Below are positions 55,498 to 64,000 of a DNA stretch of 64,000 nucleotides, in pieces. The notes under the pieces are model-generated. The model was not told the DNA's origin. It worked only from the letters and a program-made list of their open reading frames with translations, and searched no databases. The DNA is taken from positions 22,083-86,082 of the forward strand of contig NZ_KB907939.1 of assembly GCF_000382285.1 (NCBI RefSeq). The letters are read 5' to 3'. This stretch comes from Solimonas variicoloris DSM 15731 (lineage in GTDB: Bacteria > Pseudomonadota > Gammaproteobacteria > Nevskiales > Nevskiaceae). A program made the position numbers and the translations under genes. How positions within the stretch are numbered: the stretch's first letter is position 1; the number at the start of each line of letters is the position of its first letter.

Positions 55498-55546
55498 GCG
55501 CGCGCCGTCTCCGACGCGGTTCGCCGCCTGTGCTTGCGCATGCCGT

Positions 55547-56470
55547 TCACTCCCCGATGAGCGCGTCCGCATAGGCTTCGGCGTCGAACGGCTGCAGATC
55601 GTCCACCGCCTCGCCGAGCCCGATGAAGCGCACCGGCAGGGCCAGCCGGCGCGCGATCGCCAAGAGGATACCGCCCTTCGCGGTGCCGTCCAACTTGGTG
55701 ATGACGAGGCCGGTGAGGCCGATCGCCTCGTGGAACTGGATGGCCTGCGTCAGCGCGTTGCCGCCGGTCGTGGCGTCGACCACCAGCAGCACTTCGTGCG
55801 GTGCGTACGGGTCGTGCTTCTGCACGACGCGCTTGATCTTGCGCAGCTCGTCCATCAGGTGCGCCTGCGTGTGCAGGCGGCCGGCGGTGTCGGCGATGAC
55901 CAGATCGATGTCGCGCGCCCTGGCCGACTGCACGGCGTCATAGATCACGCTCGCCGAATCGGCGCCTTCACCCTGCGACAGGATCGGCACGCCGACGCGC
56001 TCGGCCCAGGTCTGCAGCTGCTCGACGGCGGCGGCACGGAAAGTGTCGCCGGCGGCCAGCAGCACGCTTTTGCCCTCGCGCTTGTAGCGCGCGGCGAGCT
56101 TGCCGATGGTCGTCGTCTTGCCGACGCCGTTGACGCCGGCGACGAACAGGATGAACGGCTTGATGAAGGGCGGCATCACCAGCGGCTTGGCGATCGGCGC
56201 GAGCAGTTCGACCAGATACTTCTTCAGCGCCGCGCGCAGCTGCGCCGGATTCTTGATGCGGCCGGCGTTGACCTCGTTCTGCAGGCGCTCGATCAGCCAC
56301 TGCGTCGCATCGACGCCGGCGTCGGCCATCAGCAGGCGCGTTTCGAGCTCCTCGAGCGCTTCCGGCGTCAGCTTGTCGGCGGTGAAGAACGTCGAGATGT
56401 CGCGTGTCAGCCAGGAATCGCCCTTGTTGAGGCGGGTGCGCAGCTTGCTCAGCAGGCCGGGTTCGGACAT
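55547..56470 (-). CDS. ftsY: Signal recognition particle receptor FtsY
   Basis: A 307-residue SRP GTPase that docks ribosome-SRP complexes at the SecYEG translocon. The N domain is followed by the G domain with [19 protein letters not shown] near residues 114-132, [32 protein letters not shown] and [13 protein letters not shown] near 254-266. The long acidic A domain of E. coli FtsY is absent; such short forms are common. It is the head of the ftsY-ftsE-ftsX series. Confidence 0.96.
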   Translation of the reverse strand: MSEPGLLSKLRTRLNKGDSWLTRDISTFFTADKLTPEALEELETRLLMADAGVDATQWLIERLQNEVNAGRIKNPAQLRAALKKYLVELLAPIAKPLVMPPFIKPFILFVAGVNGVGKTTTIGKLAARYKREGKSVLLAAGDTFRAAAVEQLQTWAERVGVPILSQGEGADSASVIYDAVQSARARDIDLVIADTAGRLHTQAHLMDELRKIKRVVQKHDPYAPHEVLLVVDATTGGNALTQAIQFHEAIGLTGLVITKLDGTAKGGILLAIARRLALPVRFIGLGEAVDDLQPFDAEAYADALIGE

Positions 56471-56498
56471 GGGGATTTCAAAAAAAATGGAAACGGAT

Positions 56499-58457
56499 TT
56501 ACCACAGCAACCATAGCGGACCGTGGACGCGGTGTTGCGTGTCGGGCAGCGCCGCGACCAGCGGCGCCAGCGGCGGATCGAAGTCGGTCGCGACCGGATA
56601 GCGCAGCAGGCGGTGGAAACTGCGCGCCTCCTGGCGAGTGACGGTGCCGATCCAGATCGGCCGGCCGTCGTCGAGGCGGTAGTGCGAAGGCCACAGGCGC
56701 ACGAAGTACTGGTGCGCGTCGTCGAGCGGCAGGCGCAGCATCAGCGCCGGATGTTCGCCGGCGTGCACCTGCGGCATCACCGGCAGCTCGCCGATCGCCG
56801 CCGAGCTGGTCAGCCAATGCAGCATCTGCGCCGCGCCGAGCGGTGCCGGCGTCTGCCAGCCGGCGGCGCGCAGCTGCGTCTCGACGGCGCTGAGATCGCC
56901 GGCCCACTGCAGCGTGAACGGCTGACGCGCGCGGCCGGCGGCGTCCTGGCGCTGCAGCGCAAAGCGCGGCGTGGCGGCGGACGCGTCGAGCCAGTCGGCG
57001 AGGCTCAGGGTGCGATAGTGCGGCGGCGGCAGCGCGTGCGGTTGCGCCAGGCGTTGCCACTGCCAGCCGAGCGCCAGCGCGAAGCTGAGCGCGATCAGCG
57101 GCAGCACGCGCCAGGCGCGCAGGATCTGCGGCCGGTGCAGGCGATAGCCGAGGCCGAGCAGCGCGCTCCAGGCGAGTCCGAACAGCAGCAGCAGCAGCGC
57201 GACGCTGAACCACTGCAGGCCCAGGTACAGCTGCGCGAAGGCGACGAGCAGCAGCAGCACGGCGCTGATCGCATAGAACACCGTGCGCAGCGCCGGCGCG
57301 CGGCCGGTCGCCAGCAGCACCGGCAGGAAGCCGTAGGTCACGGCCGCGAGCACGAGGTCGCGGCTGCGCGCGGCGCCGGGCGCCGGCGTATCGAAGAAGT
57401 GGTAGGGCGGTGGCAGCAACGGGATGGCGTACAGGCCGGCGGCGATCGCGCCGCCGAAGGCCAGCGCCGCCGCCCAGTGCGTCGCCGCGCGCAGCTTGCG
57501 CAGCGCCAGCAACACCACGAAACCGGCGATGGCGACGGTGCCGTACACCGGCCACTCGCCGATCTGCAGCAGGCGTCGGGCCAGCGCCGAGCCCCAGGGC
57601 GTATGCAGGTCGCGCAGCGACTGGAAGATCGCGGCGTCGAGGCGCAGCGGATACTGGTGCAGCTGCGTGCCGGCGGCCAGGTACAGCGAGCCGGCCGCGA
57701 CCAGCAGCAGCGGCAGCGCCAGCAGCGCGAGCGCCGGCGTTTCCGGCAGCTCGTCGTCGATCAGCGCGAAGCCGTGACGGCCGGCCTGGCGCCGGCGGCG
57801 GCTCCATTCGAGCAGGCGCGGAATCCAGGCCGCCGCCAGACGGCCGACGAGCCGCGACAGCACGATCGTCAGCCACAGCGCCAGCCACAGGCCGAGCAGC
57901 AGGGCCAGCAGCAGGCTGGCGAGGCGGCCGGCGACTTCGGCGGCGAGGCCCAGCGAGGCGCCGAACACGACGCCCGGCAGAATGAAGGCGCAGGCCCAGA
58001 GAGCCGCGCCGATGCCGTCGGCGAGCGCGAACTTCCAGTACGGCATGCCGGCCGCTGCGGCGAGCGCCGGCGTCACCGCCCGCAGCGGGCCGAGGAAGCG
58101 CGCCAGCAGGATGCTGTAGGAGCCGTGCCGTGCGAAGAAGCTGCGGCCGCGCAGCACCAGGTCCGGATGCTTGAGGAAGAAGCGCGCCTGGAACAGGCGC
58201 TCGCCGTAGCGGCAACCGAGCCAGAAGCTGAGGCTGTCGCCGAGCAGCGCGCCGGCGGCGGCGATCAGCAGCGTCGGCCACAACTCCAGCGCGCCGAGCG
58301 CGACCATCGCCCCGATCGCGAACAGCGGCAGCGCCGCGGGCACGAAGGCGCCGATGATGAACAGCGAATCGAGCAGCGTGACGGCGAACAGCAGGCACAG
58401 CGCCCAGTGCGGATGGGCGCCGATCCAGGCCAGAAGCGACTGCAGCGCCTCGGTCAT
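56499..58457 (-). CDS. DedA (VTT) - PAP2-like - LssY_C fusion membrane protein
   Basis: A 652-residue membrane protein in three parts. Residues about 15-200 are a DedA/VTT domain with [20 protein letters not shown] (119-138) and GDSLSFWLG; such proteins flip undecaprenyl phosphate or phospholipids. Residues about 245-440 align in layout with a PAP2 phosphatase, but the catalytic motifs are lost: the PSGH place reads RSRD (364-367) and the SR...H...D place reads [13 protein letters not shown] (408-420). Residues about 470-640 form an LssY-type C-terminal domain. The start overlaps the hemL stop by ATGA. Lipid transport is likely, phosphatase activity unlikely. Confidence 0.82.
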   Translation of the reverse strand: MTEALQSLLAWIGAHPHWALCLLFAVTLLDSLFIIGAFVPAALPLFAIGAMVALGALELWPTLLIAAAGALLGDSLSFWLGCRYGERLFQARFFLKHPDLVLRGRSFFARHGSYSILLARFLGPLRAVTPALAAAAGMPYWKFALADGIGAALWACAFILPGVVFGASLGLAAEVAGRLASLLLALLLGLWLALWLTIVLSRLVGRLAAAWIPRLLEWSRRRRQAGRHGFALIDDELPETPALALLALPLLLVAAGSLYLAAGTQLHQYPLRLDAAIFQSLRDLHTPWGSALARRLLQIGEWPVYGTVAIAGFVVLLALRKLRAATHWAAALAFGGAIAAGLYAIPLLPPPYHFFDTPAPGAARSRDLVLAAVTYGFLPVLLATGRAPALRTVFYAISAVLLLLVAFAQLYLGLQWFSVALLLLLFGLAWSALLGLGYRLHRPQILRAWRVLPLIALSFALALGWQWQRLAQPHALPPPHYRTLSLADWLDASAATPRFALQRQDAAGRARQPFTLQWAGDLSAVETQLRAAGWQTPAPLGAAQMLHWLTSSAAIGELPVMPQVHAGEHPALMLRLPLDDAHQYFVRLWPSHYRLDDGRPIWIGTVTRQEARSFHRLLRYPVATDFDPPLAPLVAALPDTQHRVHGPLWLLW

Positions 58458-59737
58458 TTCGCCTCGGCGAAAGCCTCGGCGGCGGCGTCCAGCGTGCGCT
58501 CGATCTCTTCCGGGCCGTGGCGCGTCGACACGAAGCCGGCCTCGTAGGCCGACGGCGCGAGGTACACGCCGCGCGCCAGCATCGCGTGGAAGAAGCGCTT
58601 GAAGCGCTCGCCGTCGCAGCGCATGACGTCGGCGTAGCCGTTGATGTGTTCGGCGTCCGTGAAATAGAGGCCGAACATGCTGCCGACCTGCGTCGTCGTG
58701 AATGGCACGCCGGCATCGCGCGCCCGCTCACGCAGGCCGGCGAGCAGCTGCGCGGTGCTGTGTTCGAGCGCGGCGTACAGGTGCGCATCGTCGAGCTTGC
58801 GCAGGATGGCCAGGCCGGCGGCCATCGCCAGCGGATTGCCCGACAGCGTGCCGGCCTGATAGACGGGGCCGAGCGGCGCCAGCTTTTCCATGATCTCGCG
58901 CTTGCCGCCGAAGGCGCCGACCGGCAGGCCGCCGCCGATGATCTTGCCGAGCGTGATCAGGTCCGGGGTCAGGCCGTAGCGGCCGCAGGCGCCGCGCGGG
59001 CCGACGCGAAAGCCGGTCATCACCTCGTCGACGACCAGCAGCGCGCCGCTTCTCGTGCACAGCGCGCGCAGGCCTTCGAGAAAGCCCGGCAGCGGCGGCA
59101 CGCAGTTCATGTTGCCGGCGACCGGTTCGAGGATGATCGCGGCGACGTCGCCGTCGTGATCGCGCAGCAGCGCCTCGACCGACGCGAGGTCGTTGTACTG
59201 CGCGGTCAGCGTGTACTTGGCAAGGTCCGCCGGCACGCCCGGCGAAGTCGGCACGCCGAAGGTCAGCAGGCCCGAGCCGGCTTTCACCAGCAGCGCGTCG
59301 CCGTGGCCGTGGTAGCAGCCCTCGAACTTGATGATGTAGTCGCGGCCGGTGGCGCCGCGCGCCAGGCGCAGCGCCGACATCGTCGCCTCGGTGCCGCTGT
59401 TGCACATGCGCACCATGTCGAGGCCCGGCACGCGCGCGCACAGGAGCTCGGCCATCTCGATTTCGAGCTCGGTCGGCGCGCCGTATGAAACGCCGATCGT
59501 CGCCTGATGCTGGATCGCGGCGATGACGTCCGGGTCCTGGTGGCCGGTGATCATCGGCCCCCAGGAGCCGACGTAGTCGATGTAGCGCTGGCCGTCGGCG
59601 TCGCAGAGGTAGGCGCCGTCGGCCGAGGCGATGAAGCGCGGCGTGCCGCCGACGGCACGGAAGGCGCGCACCGGCGAGTTCACGCCGCCGGGGATCGTGC
59701 GCTGCGCGCGCTGGAACAGTTCGTCGGAGCGGGTCAT
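58454..59737 (-). CDS. hemL: Glutamate-1-semialdehyde 2,1-aminomutase
   Basis: A 427-residue PLP enzyme that converts glutamate-1-semialdehyde to 5-aminolevulinate, the first tetrapyrrole precursor, and so feeds the heme of the oxidases in the same window. Conserved parts are [22 protein letters not shown] near residues 13-34, [46 protein letters not shown] and the PLP lysine in [19 protein letters not shown] near residue 265. The ATG at 59737 ([12 protein letters not shown]) fits the family start; the open frame further upstream is not coding. Confidence 0.97.
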   Translation of the reverse strand: MTRSDELFQRAQRTIPGGVNSPVRAFRAVGGTPRFIASADGAYLCDADGQRYIDYVGSWGPMITGHQDPDVIAAIQHQATIGVSYGAPTELEIEMAELLCARVPGLDMVRMCNSGTEATMSALRLARGATGRDYIIKFEGCYHGHGDALLVKAGSGLLTFGVPTSPGVPADLAKYTLTAQYNDLASVEALLRDHDGDVAAIILEPVAGNMNCVPPLPGFLEGLRALCTRSGALLVVDEVMTGFRVGPRGACGRYGLTPDLITLGKIIGGGLPVGAFGGKREIMEKLAPLGPVYQAGTLSGNPLAMAAGLAILRKLDDAHLYAALEHSTAQLLAGLRERARDAGVPFTTTQVGSMFGLYFTDAEHINGYADVMRCDGERFKRFFHAMLARGVYLAPSAYEAGFVSTRHGPEEIERTLDAAAEAFAEAK

Positions 59738-59790
59738 GGGCGTCAGGGGAGCGGCGCGCGCGGCGCCGACGGTGGGCGGGAGGAGGGATT

Positions 59791-60420
59791 CTAAGGGGCT
59801 TCGCCGAGCGCGGCGACGTAGGCGCGGGCCGCCGCGGCGACGTCGTCGGCGCCGAACACGCCGTCGATCGCGGCGATCAGCTCGGCGCCGGCCGCGCGCA
59901 CGGCGCCGGCATTGGCCGGCGTGATGCCGCCGATGCCGCAGATCGGCACCGTCAGCGCGCGCCGCGCGGCGGTCAGCGTCGCCAGTTGCGCCGGCGGCGC
60001 GTCCGGCTTGGTGCGCGACGGGAACAGGCGGCCGAAGGCGACGTAGTCGGCGCCGGCGGCGACAGCGGCGCGCGCCCGGTCGAGCGAGTCGCCGCAGGTC
60101 GCGCCGAGGATCGCCTGCGGGCCGAGCCGCGCGCGCGCCGCGGCCAGGCTGCCATCGCCGGCGCCGAGGTGCGCGCCGTGCGCGCCGGCGGCGGCGGCGA
60201 GTTCGGCATCGTCGTTGACGATCAACAGCGCGCCGCCGGCGCGGCAGCACTGCGCCAGCGCCCGCGCCAGGCGCAGCCGCTCGTCCGGCGCGTTCCACTT
60301 GTCGCGGTACTGGATCAGACGCGCGCCGCCGGCGATCGCCGCCGCGACGGCCGGCAGCAGGCGCTCGGGGGCGCGGACCAGCGCCTCGGGCGTGATCGCG
60401 TAAAGGCCCTTCAATTCCAT
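59791..60420 (-). CDS. thiE: Thiamine-phosphate synthase
   Basis: A 209-residue TIM-barrel enzyme that joins HMP pyrophosphate and the thiazole phosphate to thiamine monophosphate. It shows GLYAITPE at residues 5-12, IQYRDKWN near 36-43 with the diphosphate-binding lysine, [22 protein letters not shown] near 70-91, [19 protein letters not shown] near 125-143 and [13 protein letters not shown]. It overlaps thiD by ten bases, so HMP activation and coupling are co-expressed. Confidence 0.96.
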   Translation of the reverse strand: MELKGLYAITPEALVRAPERLLPAVAAAIAGGARLIQYRDKWNAPDERLRLARALAQCCRAGGALLIVNDDAELAAAAGAHGAHLGAGDGSLAAARARLGPQAILGATCGDSLDRARAAVAAGADYVAFGRLFPSRTKPDAPPAQLATLTAARRALTVPICGIGGITPANAGAVRAAGAELIAAIDGVFGADDVAAAARAYVAALGEAP

Positions 60421-61205
60421 TGACGGTTCCGGCGCGGAATCAGGCGGCCCTGGCCGGTGCGATAGGCCGCGGCCAGCGCCGCGTGCGTATAGCGCTGGCC
60501 GCGCTCGATCGCGCTTGCCCAGTCGTCGCCGACGGCGAGGCGGCCGGCGATCGCCGCCGCCAGCGTGCAGCCGGCGCCGTGGAAGCGGGCGGCGAGGCGC
60601 GGCCAGCGGTATTCGCGGGCGCGACCCTCGGCATCGAGCCAGAGATTGCGGACTTCGGCATCCGCTTCGTCGCCGCCGGTGACCAGGACCTGCCGGCAGC
60701 CGAGCCCGCGCAGCGCCGCCGCCGCGGCCGCGGTGTCGGCGGCGTCCGGCGCCAGGCGCCGCGCCTCGGCGGCGTTCGGGGTCAGCAGGTCGACGTGCGG
60801 CAGCAGCGTGTCGCGCAGCGCCGCCAGCGTCGGCGCGGCGCTGACCTCGGCGCCGCCGCCGGCGCGCAGCACCGGATCGCAGATCACGGGCACGCCGGTG
60901 CGGCGGATCGTCTCGACGATCACCGGCACCTGCGCGGCATCGCCGAGCAGGCCGATCTTGATCGCGGCGATGCGGCTGTCGGCGAGCAACACGGCCAGCT
61001 GCTCGGCGATCAGCGGCGGCGCGACCGCCTCGACGCGGCGCACGTCGCGGCTGTCCTGCACGGTCAGCGCGGTGATCACGGTCAGCGCGTGGGCACCCTG
61101 CGCGGCGATCGCCTCGAGATCAGCATGAATGCCGGCGCCGCCGCCCGGGTCATGGCCGGACAGACAGAGCACCAGTGGCGGGTCGGCTAGGAGCAGATCG
61201 GACAT
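60411..61205 (-). CDS. thiD: Hydroxymethylpyrimidine/phosphomethylpyrimidine kinase
   Basis: A 264-residue ribokinase-like enzyme that phosphorylates HMP twice to the pyrophosphate used by ThiE. Conserved elements are [21 protein letters not shown] near residues 14-34, [34 protein letters not shown] and the anion-hole segment [17 protein letters not shown] near 207-223 (in place of the usual GTGCTLS). It is the first gene of the minus-strand run thiD-thiE-hemL-DedA fusion-ftsY-ftsE-ftsX. Confidence 0.95.
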   Translation of the reverse strand: MSDLLLADPPLVLCLSGHDPGGGAGIHADLEAIAAQGAHALTVITALTVQDSRDVRRVEAVAPPLIAEQLAVLLADSRIAAIKIGLLGDAAQVPVIVETIRRTGVPVICDPVLRAGGGAEVSAAPTLAALRDTLLPHVDLLTPNAAEARRLAPDAADTAAAAAALRGLGCRQVLVTGGDEADAEVRNLWLDAEGRAREYRWPRLAARFHGAGCTLAAAIAGRLAVGDDWASAIERGQRYTHAALAAAYRTGQGRLIPRRNRQWN

Positions 61206-61514
61206 CCGGGGAGTCGCTCTGGCGGAACAACGAGGTTTGTGAAAGCCCTTGACAGAAGGGCGCGATTTACGTTGCGCTGCGGCATCTTATGCACAAGCTT
61301 TGGGCATGGGCGCTACAGGCCGCATGAGAGCGACATTTTTCTGCAAAAACACCGTAAGAATCTCTTATCACCATGATCCGGAAAGGAAAATTGGCGTGAA
61401 CACAAACTGCCCCCGAGGCAGAAACAGGCGCAGTTACGGCCACTTATCGCGTTGCTCCCCCCATTGTGCACAAACTTATCCACAGATGCTGTGGGCAAAA
61501 TCCACTTTCCCCTC
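61206..61514. other. Intergenic region with a DnaA-box cluster
   Basis: A 309-bp gap between divergent genes that is visibly richer in A and T than its surroundings. It holds a perfect DnaA box TTATCCACA (61476-61484), TTATGCACA (61287-61295, 8 of 9), TGTGGGCAA (61490-61498, 7 of 9 on the other strand) and a palindrome TTGTGCACAA (61464-61473). No thiamine riboswitch signature was evident to me. Confidence 0.55.
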
Positions 61515-62492
61515 ATGGACAGCGGTTTAGCGCCATCTTTTAAAGCTGAACCGGGCCTCGGGACGCGACGGCCGGGTCGCCGCCGGGCGCTGCGCTCGGC
61601 CGCCTGCGGGCTCGGCTTATGGCTGTGCTTTCCGATACTTGCCCAGGGCGGCACGGCGGTGGCGGCGCTCATCGACGACGCCGAACTGCCGGAAATTTCG
61701 GGCTGCGCCGCTTCGCACCGGCAGCCCGGCTGGCTGTGGCTGCACAACGACAGCGGCAACGCCCCGCGCCTGTTCGCGATCGACGATCGCGGCCGCGTGC
61801 GGGCGCGGGTCACGATCGACGGCGTCGCCGCCGGCGACTGGGAGGACATCGCCGGCTACGACGGCCCGACCGGACCGATGCTGGCGATCGCCGATACCGG
61901 CGACAATTTCGCGCTGCGCCGCGAGGTCAGCGTGTTCCTGCTGCCGGAACCGGATGCCAGTGCGACACACGCCGCGCCGCTGCGGCAGATCCGCTTTCGC
62001 TACCCGGACGGCCCGCGCGACCTCGAAGCGCTGGCGGTCGACGCGGCGGCCGGCCAGATCCTGCTGCTCGACAAGCGCCGCCCGCCGGCGACGCTCTACG
62101 CGCTGACGCTCGCCGGCCCCGACGAGCAGATCGCGCAGCGGCTGGCGACCGTGCCGGACTGGTGGCCGGAGCCGCCGACGCCCGTCGAGACGATCGGCGC
62201 CAGCCGCTACCGCGGCGCGGCGACGGCGATGGACCTGGCACCGGACGGCCGCCGGCTCGCGGTGCTGAACGACACGCACTGGCAGGTTTACAGCCGCCAG
62301 CCCGGCGAATCCTGGGCGACGGCGCTGCAGCGTGCGCCGCGTTCCGGGCGGCTGCCGCGCCAGGGTCTGCCGATGCGCGACACGATCTACGAAGCGCTGT
62401 GCTGGGACGCCGCCGGTGACGGCCTGTGGATCAGCGGCGAACGCCTGCCGGCGCCGCTGCTGCACGTCCATCCGGACGCGGCCGCCCCCTAG
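61515..62492 (+). CDS. Secreted propeller-like hypothetical protein
   Basis: A 325-residue protein with a long N-terminal region (arginine-rich, then LRSAACGLGLWLCFPILAQG, probably a signal peptide with an extended n-region). The mature part has repeats typical of a beta-propeller: ISGCAASHRQPGWLWLHNDSG, LFAIDDRGRVRARVTIDG, GDWEDIAGYDGPTGPMLAIADTGDN, and RDLEALAVDAAAGQILLLDKR. I recall a widespread family with the same HNDSG / DWED / DTGDN pattern, annotated only as hypothetical. The start at 61515 is one choice; the frame opens at 61452. The stop overlaps the convergent mtgA stop by four bases. Confidence 0.75.
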   Translation: MDSGLAPSFKAEPGLGTRRPGRRRALRSAACGLGLWLCFPILAQGGTAVAALIDDAELPEISGCAASHRQPGWLWLHNDSGNAPRLFAIDDRGRVRARVTIDGVAAGDWEDIAGYDGPTGPMLAIADTGDNFALRREVSVFLLPEPDASATHAAPLRQIRFRYPDGPRDLEALAVDAAAGQILLLDKRRPPATLYALTLAGPDEQIAQRLATVPDWWPEPPTPVETIGASRYRGAATAMDLAPDGRRLAVLNDTHWQVYSRQPGESWATALQRAPRSGRLPRQGLPMRDTIYEALCWDAAGDGLWISGERLPAPLLHVHPDAAAP

Positions 62493-63340
62493 CTGGCCGG
62501 TGCGGCGGGCGCGGCTTCCGGTTCGCTCGGCTCGGCGGGTGCCGGTGCCGGCGCGGCTGGCTCCGGCGCCTGCGTCGGCGGCGCGACGGGCGCCGCGGCC
62601 GGCGCGCGGCCGGCCTCCTCCGCGTCGATCTGCCGCTGCAGTTCCTCGGGAATGTCCGGCTCCGGTTCGGGTTCCGGCTCGGCGCTGCGGCGGCCGTAGC
62701 CCATCTGTCCGGCGATCCAGTTGGCGCGACGCTGCACGTAAGTGCCGGGGCGGGTGACGCTCCAGTGCCGCGGGCTCGGCAGCACCGCGGCGAGCCGCGC
62801 CGCCTCCATCGGCGTGAGCCGTGCCGCCGGCTTGTGGAAATAGGCCTGCGAAGCGGCCTCGACACCGTAGATGCCGGGACCGAACTCGGCGACGTTCAGG
62901 TAGACCTCGAGAATGCGCTGTTTCGGCCACAGCGCCTCGATCAGTACCGTGTAGCCGGCCTCGATGCCCTTGCGGAAATAGCCGCCGCCCGGCCACAGGA
63001 ACAGGTTCTTGGCGGTCTGCTGGCTGATCGTCGAGGCGCCGCGCTTGTGCCGGGAGCGCCGGTTGTGGGCGCGCGCCTGCTCGATCGCCTCGAGGTCGAA
63101 ACCGTTGTGCGTCCAGAACTTCTGATCTTCGGCCGCGACCACGGCGCGGCGCGCGCTGTCGCTGATGCGGCTGGCCGGCACCCAGTGGTACTGCACCGGC
63201 CGCGTCGGGCTCTGCAGCATGTACGCGGTGGTCGGCGGCGGCAGCACGCGCAGCAGCGCGACCGGCAGCGCCGTGAGCGCGAGGATGGCGAGCAGCAGCC
63301 AGCCCAGGAACCGCAGGCCGCGGCGGCGTTTCTTCATCAT
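62489..63340 (-). CDS. mtgA: Monofunctional peptidoglycan transglycosylase
   Basis: A 283-residue GT51 glycosyltransferase that polymerises lipid II into glycan strands. A basic N-terminus (MMKKRRRGLRFL) and one membrane helix (about residues 10-32) anchor it. The catalytic glutamate lies in VVAAEDQKFWTHNGFDLEAI near residue 72, followed by RGASTISQQTAKNLFLWPGG near 98-117, KQRILEVYLNVAEFGPGIYGVEAAS near 139-163, and AARLAAVLPSPRHWS. The last 65 residues are an unusual Pro/Ala/Glu-rich tail starting with EPEPEPEP. The start at 63340 is preferred to the longer frame at 63388. Confidence 0.92.
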   Translation of the reverse strand: MMKKRRRGLRFLGWLLLAILALTALPVALLRVLPPPTTAYMLQSPTRPVQYHWVPASRISDSARRAVVAAEDQKFWTHNGFDLEAIEQARAHNRRSRHKRGASTISQQTAKNLFLWPGGGYFRKGIEAGYTVLIEALWPKQRILEVYLNVAEFGPGIYGVEAASQAYFHKPAARLTPMEAARLAAVLPSPRHWSVTRPGTYVQRRANWIAGQMGYGRRSAEPEPEPEPDIPEELQRQIDAEEAGRAPAAAPVAPPTQAPEPAAPAPAPAEPSEPEAAPAAPAS

Positions 63341-63745
63341 TTCCGTTGGTGGCGATCGAGATCGAAGACCGGCAGCGTCAGGTTCCACCAGATCGCCGCC
63401 AGACGCAGGGCCGCGATCAGGGCCATGCCGACGAAGGCGGCGAGGTCGCGGTCGAGGCCGAGCCGCTGCAGCAGCACATAGCTGAGCGCGCCGGCGACGA
63501 CGGCGCTCGCGTACATCTGGCCGCGGCGCAGGATCATCGGGATTTCATTGCACAGCACATCGCGCACGACGCCGCCGAAGGTGCCGGTGATGACGGCGAT
63601 GACGACCGCGATCAGCCCGGACAGCTGCGCGTTCTCGGCGATGCGCGCGCCGGAGATCGAGAACATCGCCAGGCCCAGCGCGTCGGCGATATCCAGCTGC
63701 TTCTCCGGCGGATGGCGGTAGCGTACGTAGTCGGTCCTGAAATAT
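63337..63745 (-). pseudogene. TRIC/UPF0126 family membrane protein, N-terminal half lost
   Basis: The visible part (DIADALGLAMFSISGARIAE, then VIAVITGTFGGVVRDVLCNEIPMIL, and a C-terminal LAAIWWNLTLPVFDL) is the second of the two repeats of YicG/YadS-like TRIC-type proteins, which have about 200 residues and seven helices. Upstream of about 63741 the frame runs into insertion-sequence DNA and meets a stop, so roughly the first 90 residues are missing. No start codon lies before ATG 63666. The product is probably not functional. It overlaps the mtgA start region by four bases. Confidence 0.8.
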
Positions 63746-64000
63746 TCAATTCACCGCCGCCAGCCGCCGACCCGGCGGCCATGCCCCCCTCGTCACTGAC
63801 CACCCGCTCAAGCATCCCGACCAGAAGCCAGAGTGCAAAAAGGGCCTTCAGTCCCAACCGGGCAATGGCCCGCATCAACCAGCGCAGGTTGTAGCCGGCG
63901 GCACACAACACCGGATGCAGCACATCCCCTTCCGATCCTTTGAGCCAGTTCCGCCGTAGTCCGCAGTCGTCCTTCAGGTGCCCGATCACCGGCTCCACGG
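63612..64000 (-). CDS. IS5-family transposase, C-terminal part
   Basis: The frame is open at the right window edge and gives VEPVIGHLKDDCGLRRNWLKG, then EGDVLHPVLCAAGYNLRWLMRAIARL, a pattern typical of the C-terminal end of IS5-family transposases (EPVIGHLK...RNWLKG...GDxxH...AAGYNLR). The conserved part ends near 63800; the last 45 or so codons run through the element end into TRIC DNA in another frame, so the natural C-terminus is altered or a frameshift has occurred near 63745-63755. The catalytic DDE residues would mostly lie outside the window. Confidence 0.75.
   Translation of the reverse strand, partial: VEPVIGHLKDDCGLRRNWLKGSEGDVLHPVLCAAGYNLRWLMRAIARLGLKALFALWLLVGMLERVVSDEGGMAAGSAAGGGELNISGPTTYATAIRRRSSWISPTRWAWRCSRSPARASPRTRSCPG
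63746..64000 (-). mobile_element. IS5-type insertion sequence (end only, continues beyond window)
   Basis: DNA from about 63746 to the window edge encodes the C-terminal part of an IS5-family transposase on the minus strand and abruptly replaces the 5' half of the TRIC gene. The exact end and the terminal inverted repeat cannot be fixed from one end; the boundary probably lies between 63720 and 63750. Confidence 0.75.

Noticed and set aside
56523..58547. A 674-codon plus-strand frame opposite the DedA fusion.
   Set aside because: Low-complexity arginine/glutamine-rich product; the minus-strand frame has clear DedA and LssY features and proper coupling to hemL.

Overview
The window is about 64 kb of high-GC bacterial chromosome, densely packed with housekeeping genes. 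Several features point to an aerobic gammaproteobacterium: a fused nuoCD inside a complete nuoA-nuoN operon, the yicC-gmk-rpoZ-spoT-ridA-recG-ubiA run, the bioBFCD operon beside comF, the ftsY-ftsE-ftsX-rpoH cluster, and MgtA-like single-copy cell-envelope genes such as mtgA. A member of Nevskiales or Xanthomonadales is my best guess; this is inferred from gene content and was not computed. I found no rRNA, tRNA or CRISPR array.

Layout. The left edge (1-5218) looks close to the replication origin. It holds the 3' part of parB, then an intergenic region with three equally built 53-bp repeats that each carry a pair of DnaA-box-like 9-mers, then small genes and mnmG on the minus strand. A peptide-modification trio follows at 6108-8600: a retropepsin-like 'zinc protease', RimK and an AstE/AspA-type hydrolase. 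The respiratory complex I operon nuoA-N fills 8832-23648 and ends in a clear terminator. From 23810 to 30931 lies a mixed accessory block: an acyltransferase plus an atypical SDR, Dps, an orphan OppF-type ATPase, a DUF4382 lipoprotein, an acyl-CoA dehydrogenase, a secreted glutaminyl cyclase and a lysine-rich H1-like protein. Positions 31180-39010 carry yicC, gmk, rpoZ, spoT, ridA, recG and ubiA. comF and the biotin operon bioBFCD are divergent at 39032-43660.

The caa3-type cytochrome oxidase cluster spans 43740-52675. It comprises DUF2244, coxB with a fused cytochrome c, coxA, a tiny membrane ORF, ctaG, coxC, DUF2909, SURF1, a Sco-like protein, ctaA and ctaB, so the structural subunits, the copper insertion factor and the whole heme A pathway lie together. 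With complex I, this describes an aerobic respiratory chain from NADH to oxygen. On the minus strand, rpoH (52841-53716) is followed by ftsX, ftsE, ftsY, a DedA/PAP2-like/LssY fusion, hemL, thiE and thiD (up to 61205). The right edge has a secreted propeller-like protein, mtgA, and a TRIC-family gene broken by an IS5-type insertion sequence that runs off the window.

The strongest points for a second look are: a perfect CIRCE element (HrcA operator) lying over a sigma-E-like promoter of rpoH; the DnaA-box repeat array next to parB; a DedA-PAP2-LssY fusion whose phosphatase motifs are lost; an SDR lacking its YxxxK pair next to an acyltransferase; a Sco-like protein that keeps CxxxC but seems to lack the copper-binding histidine; and a palindrome set between the putative -35 and -10 of bioB.
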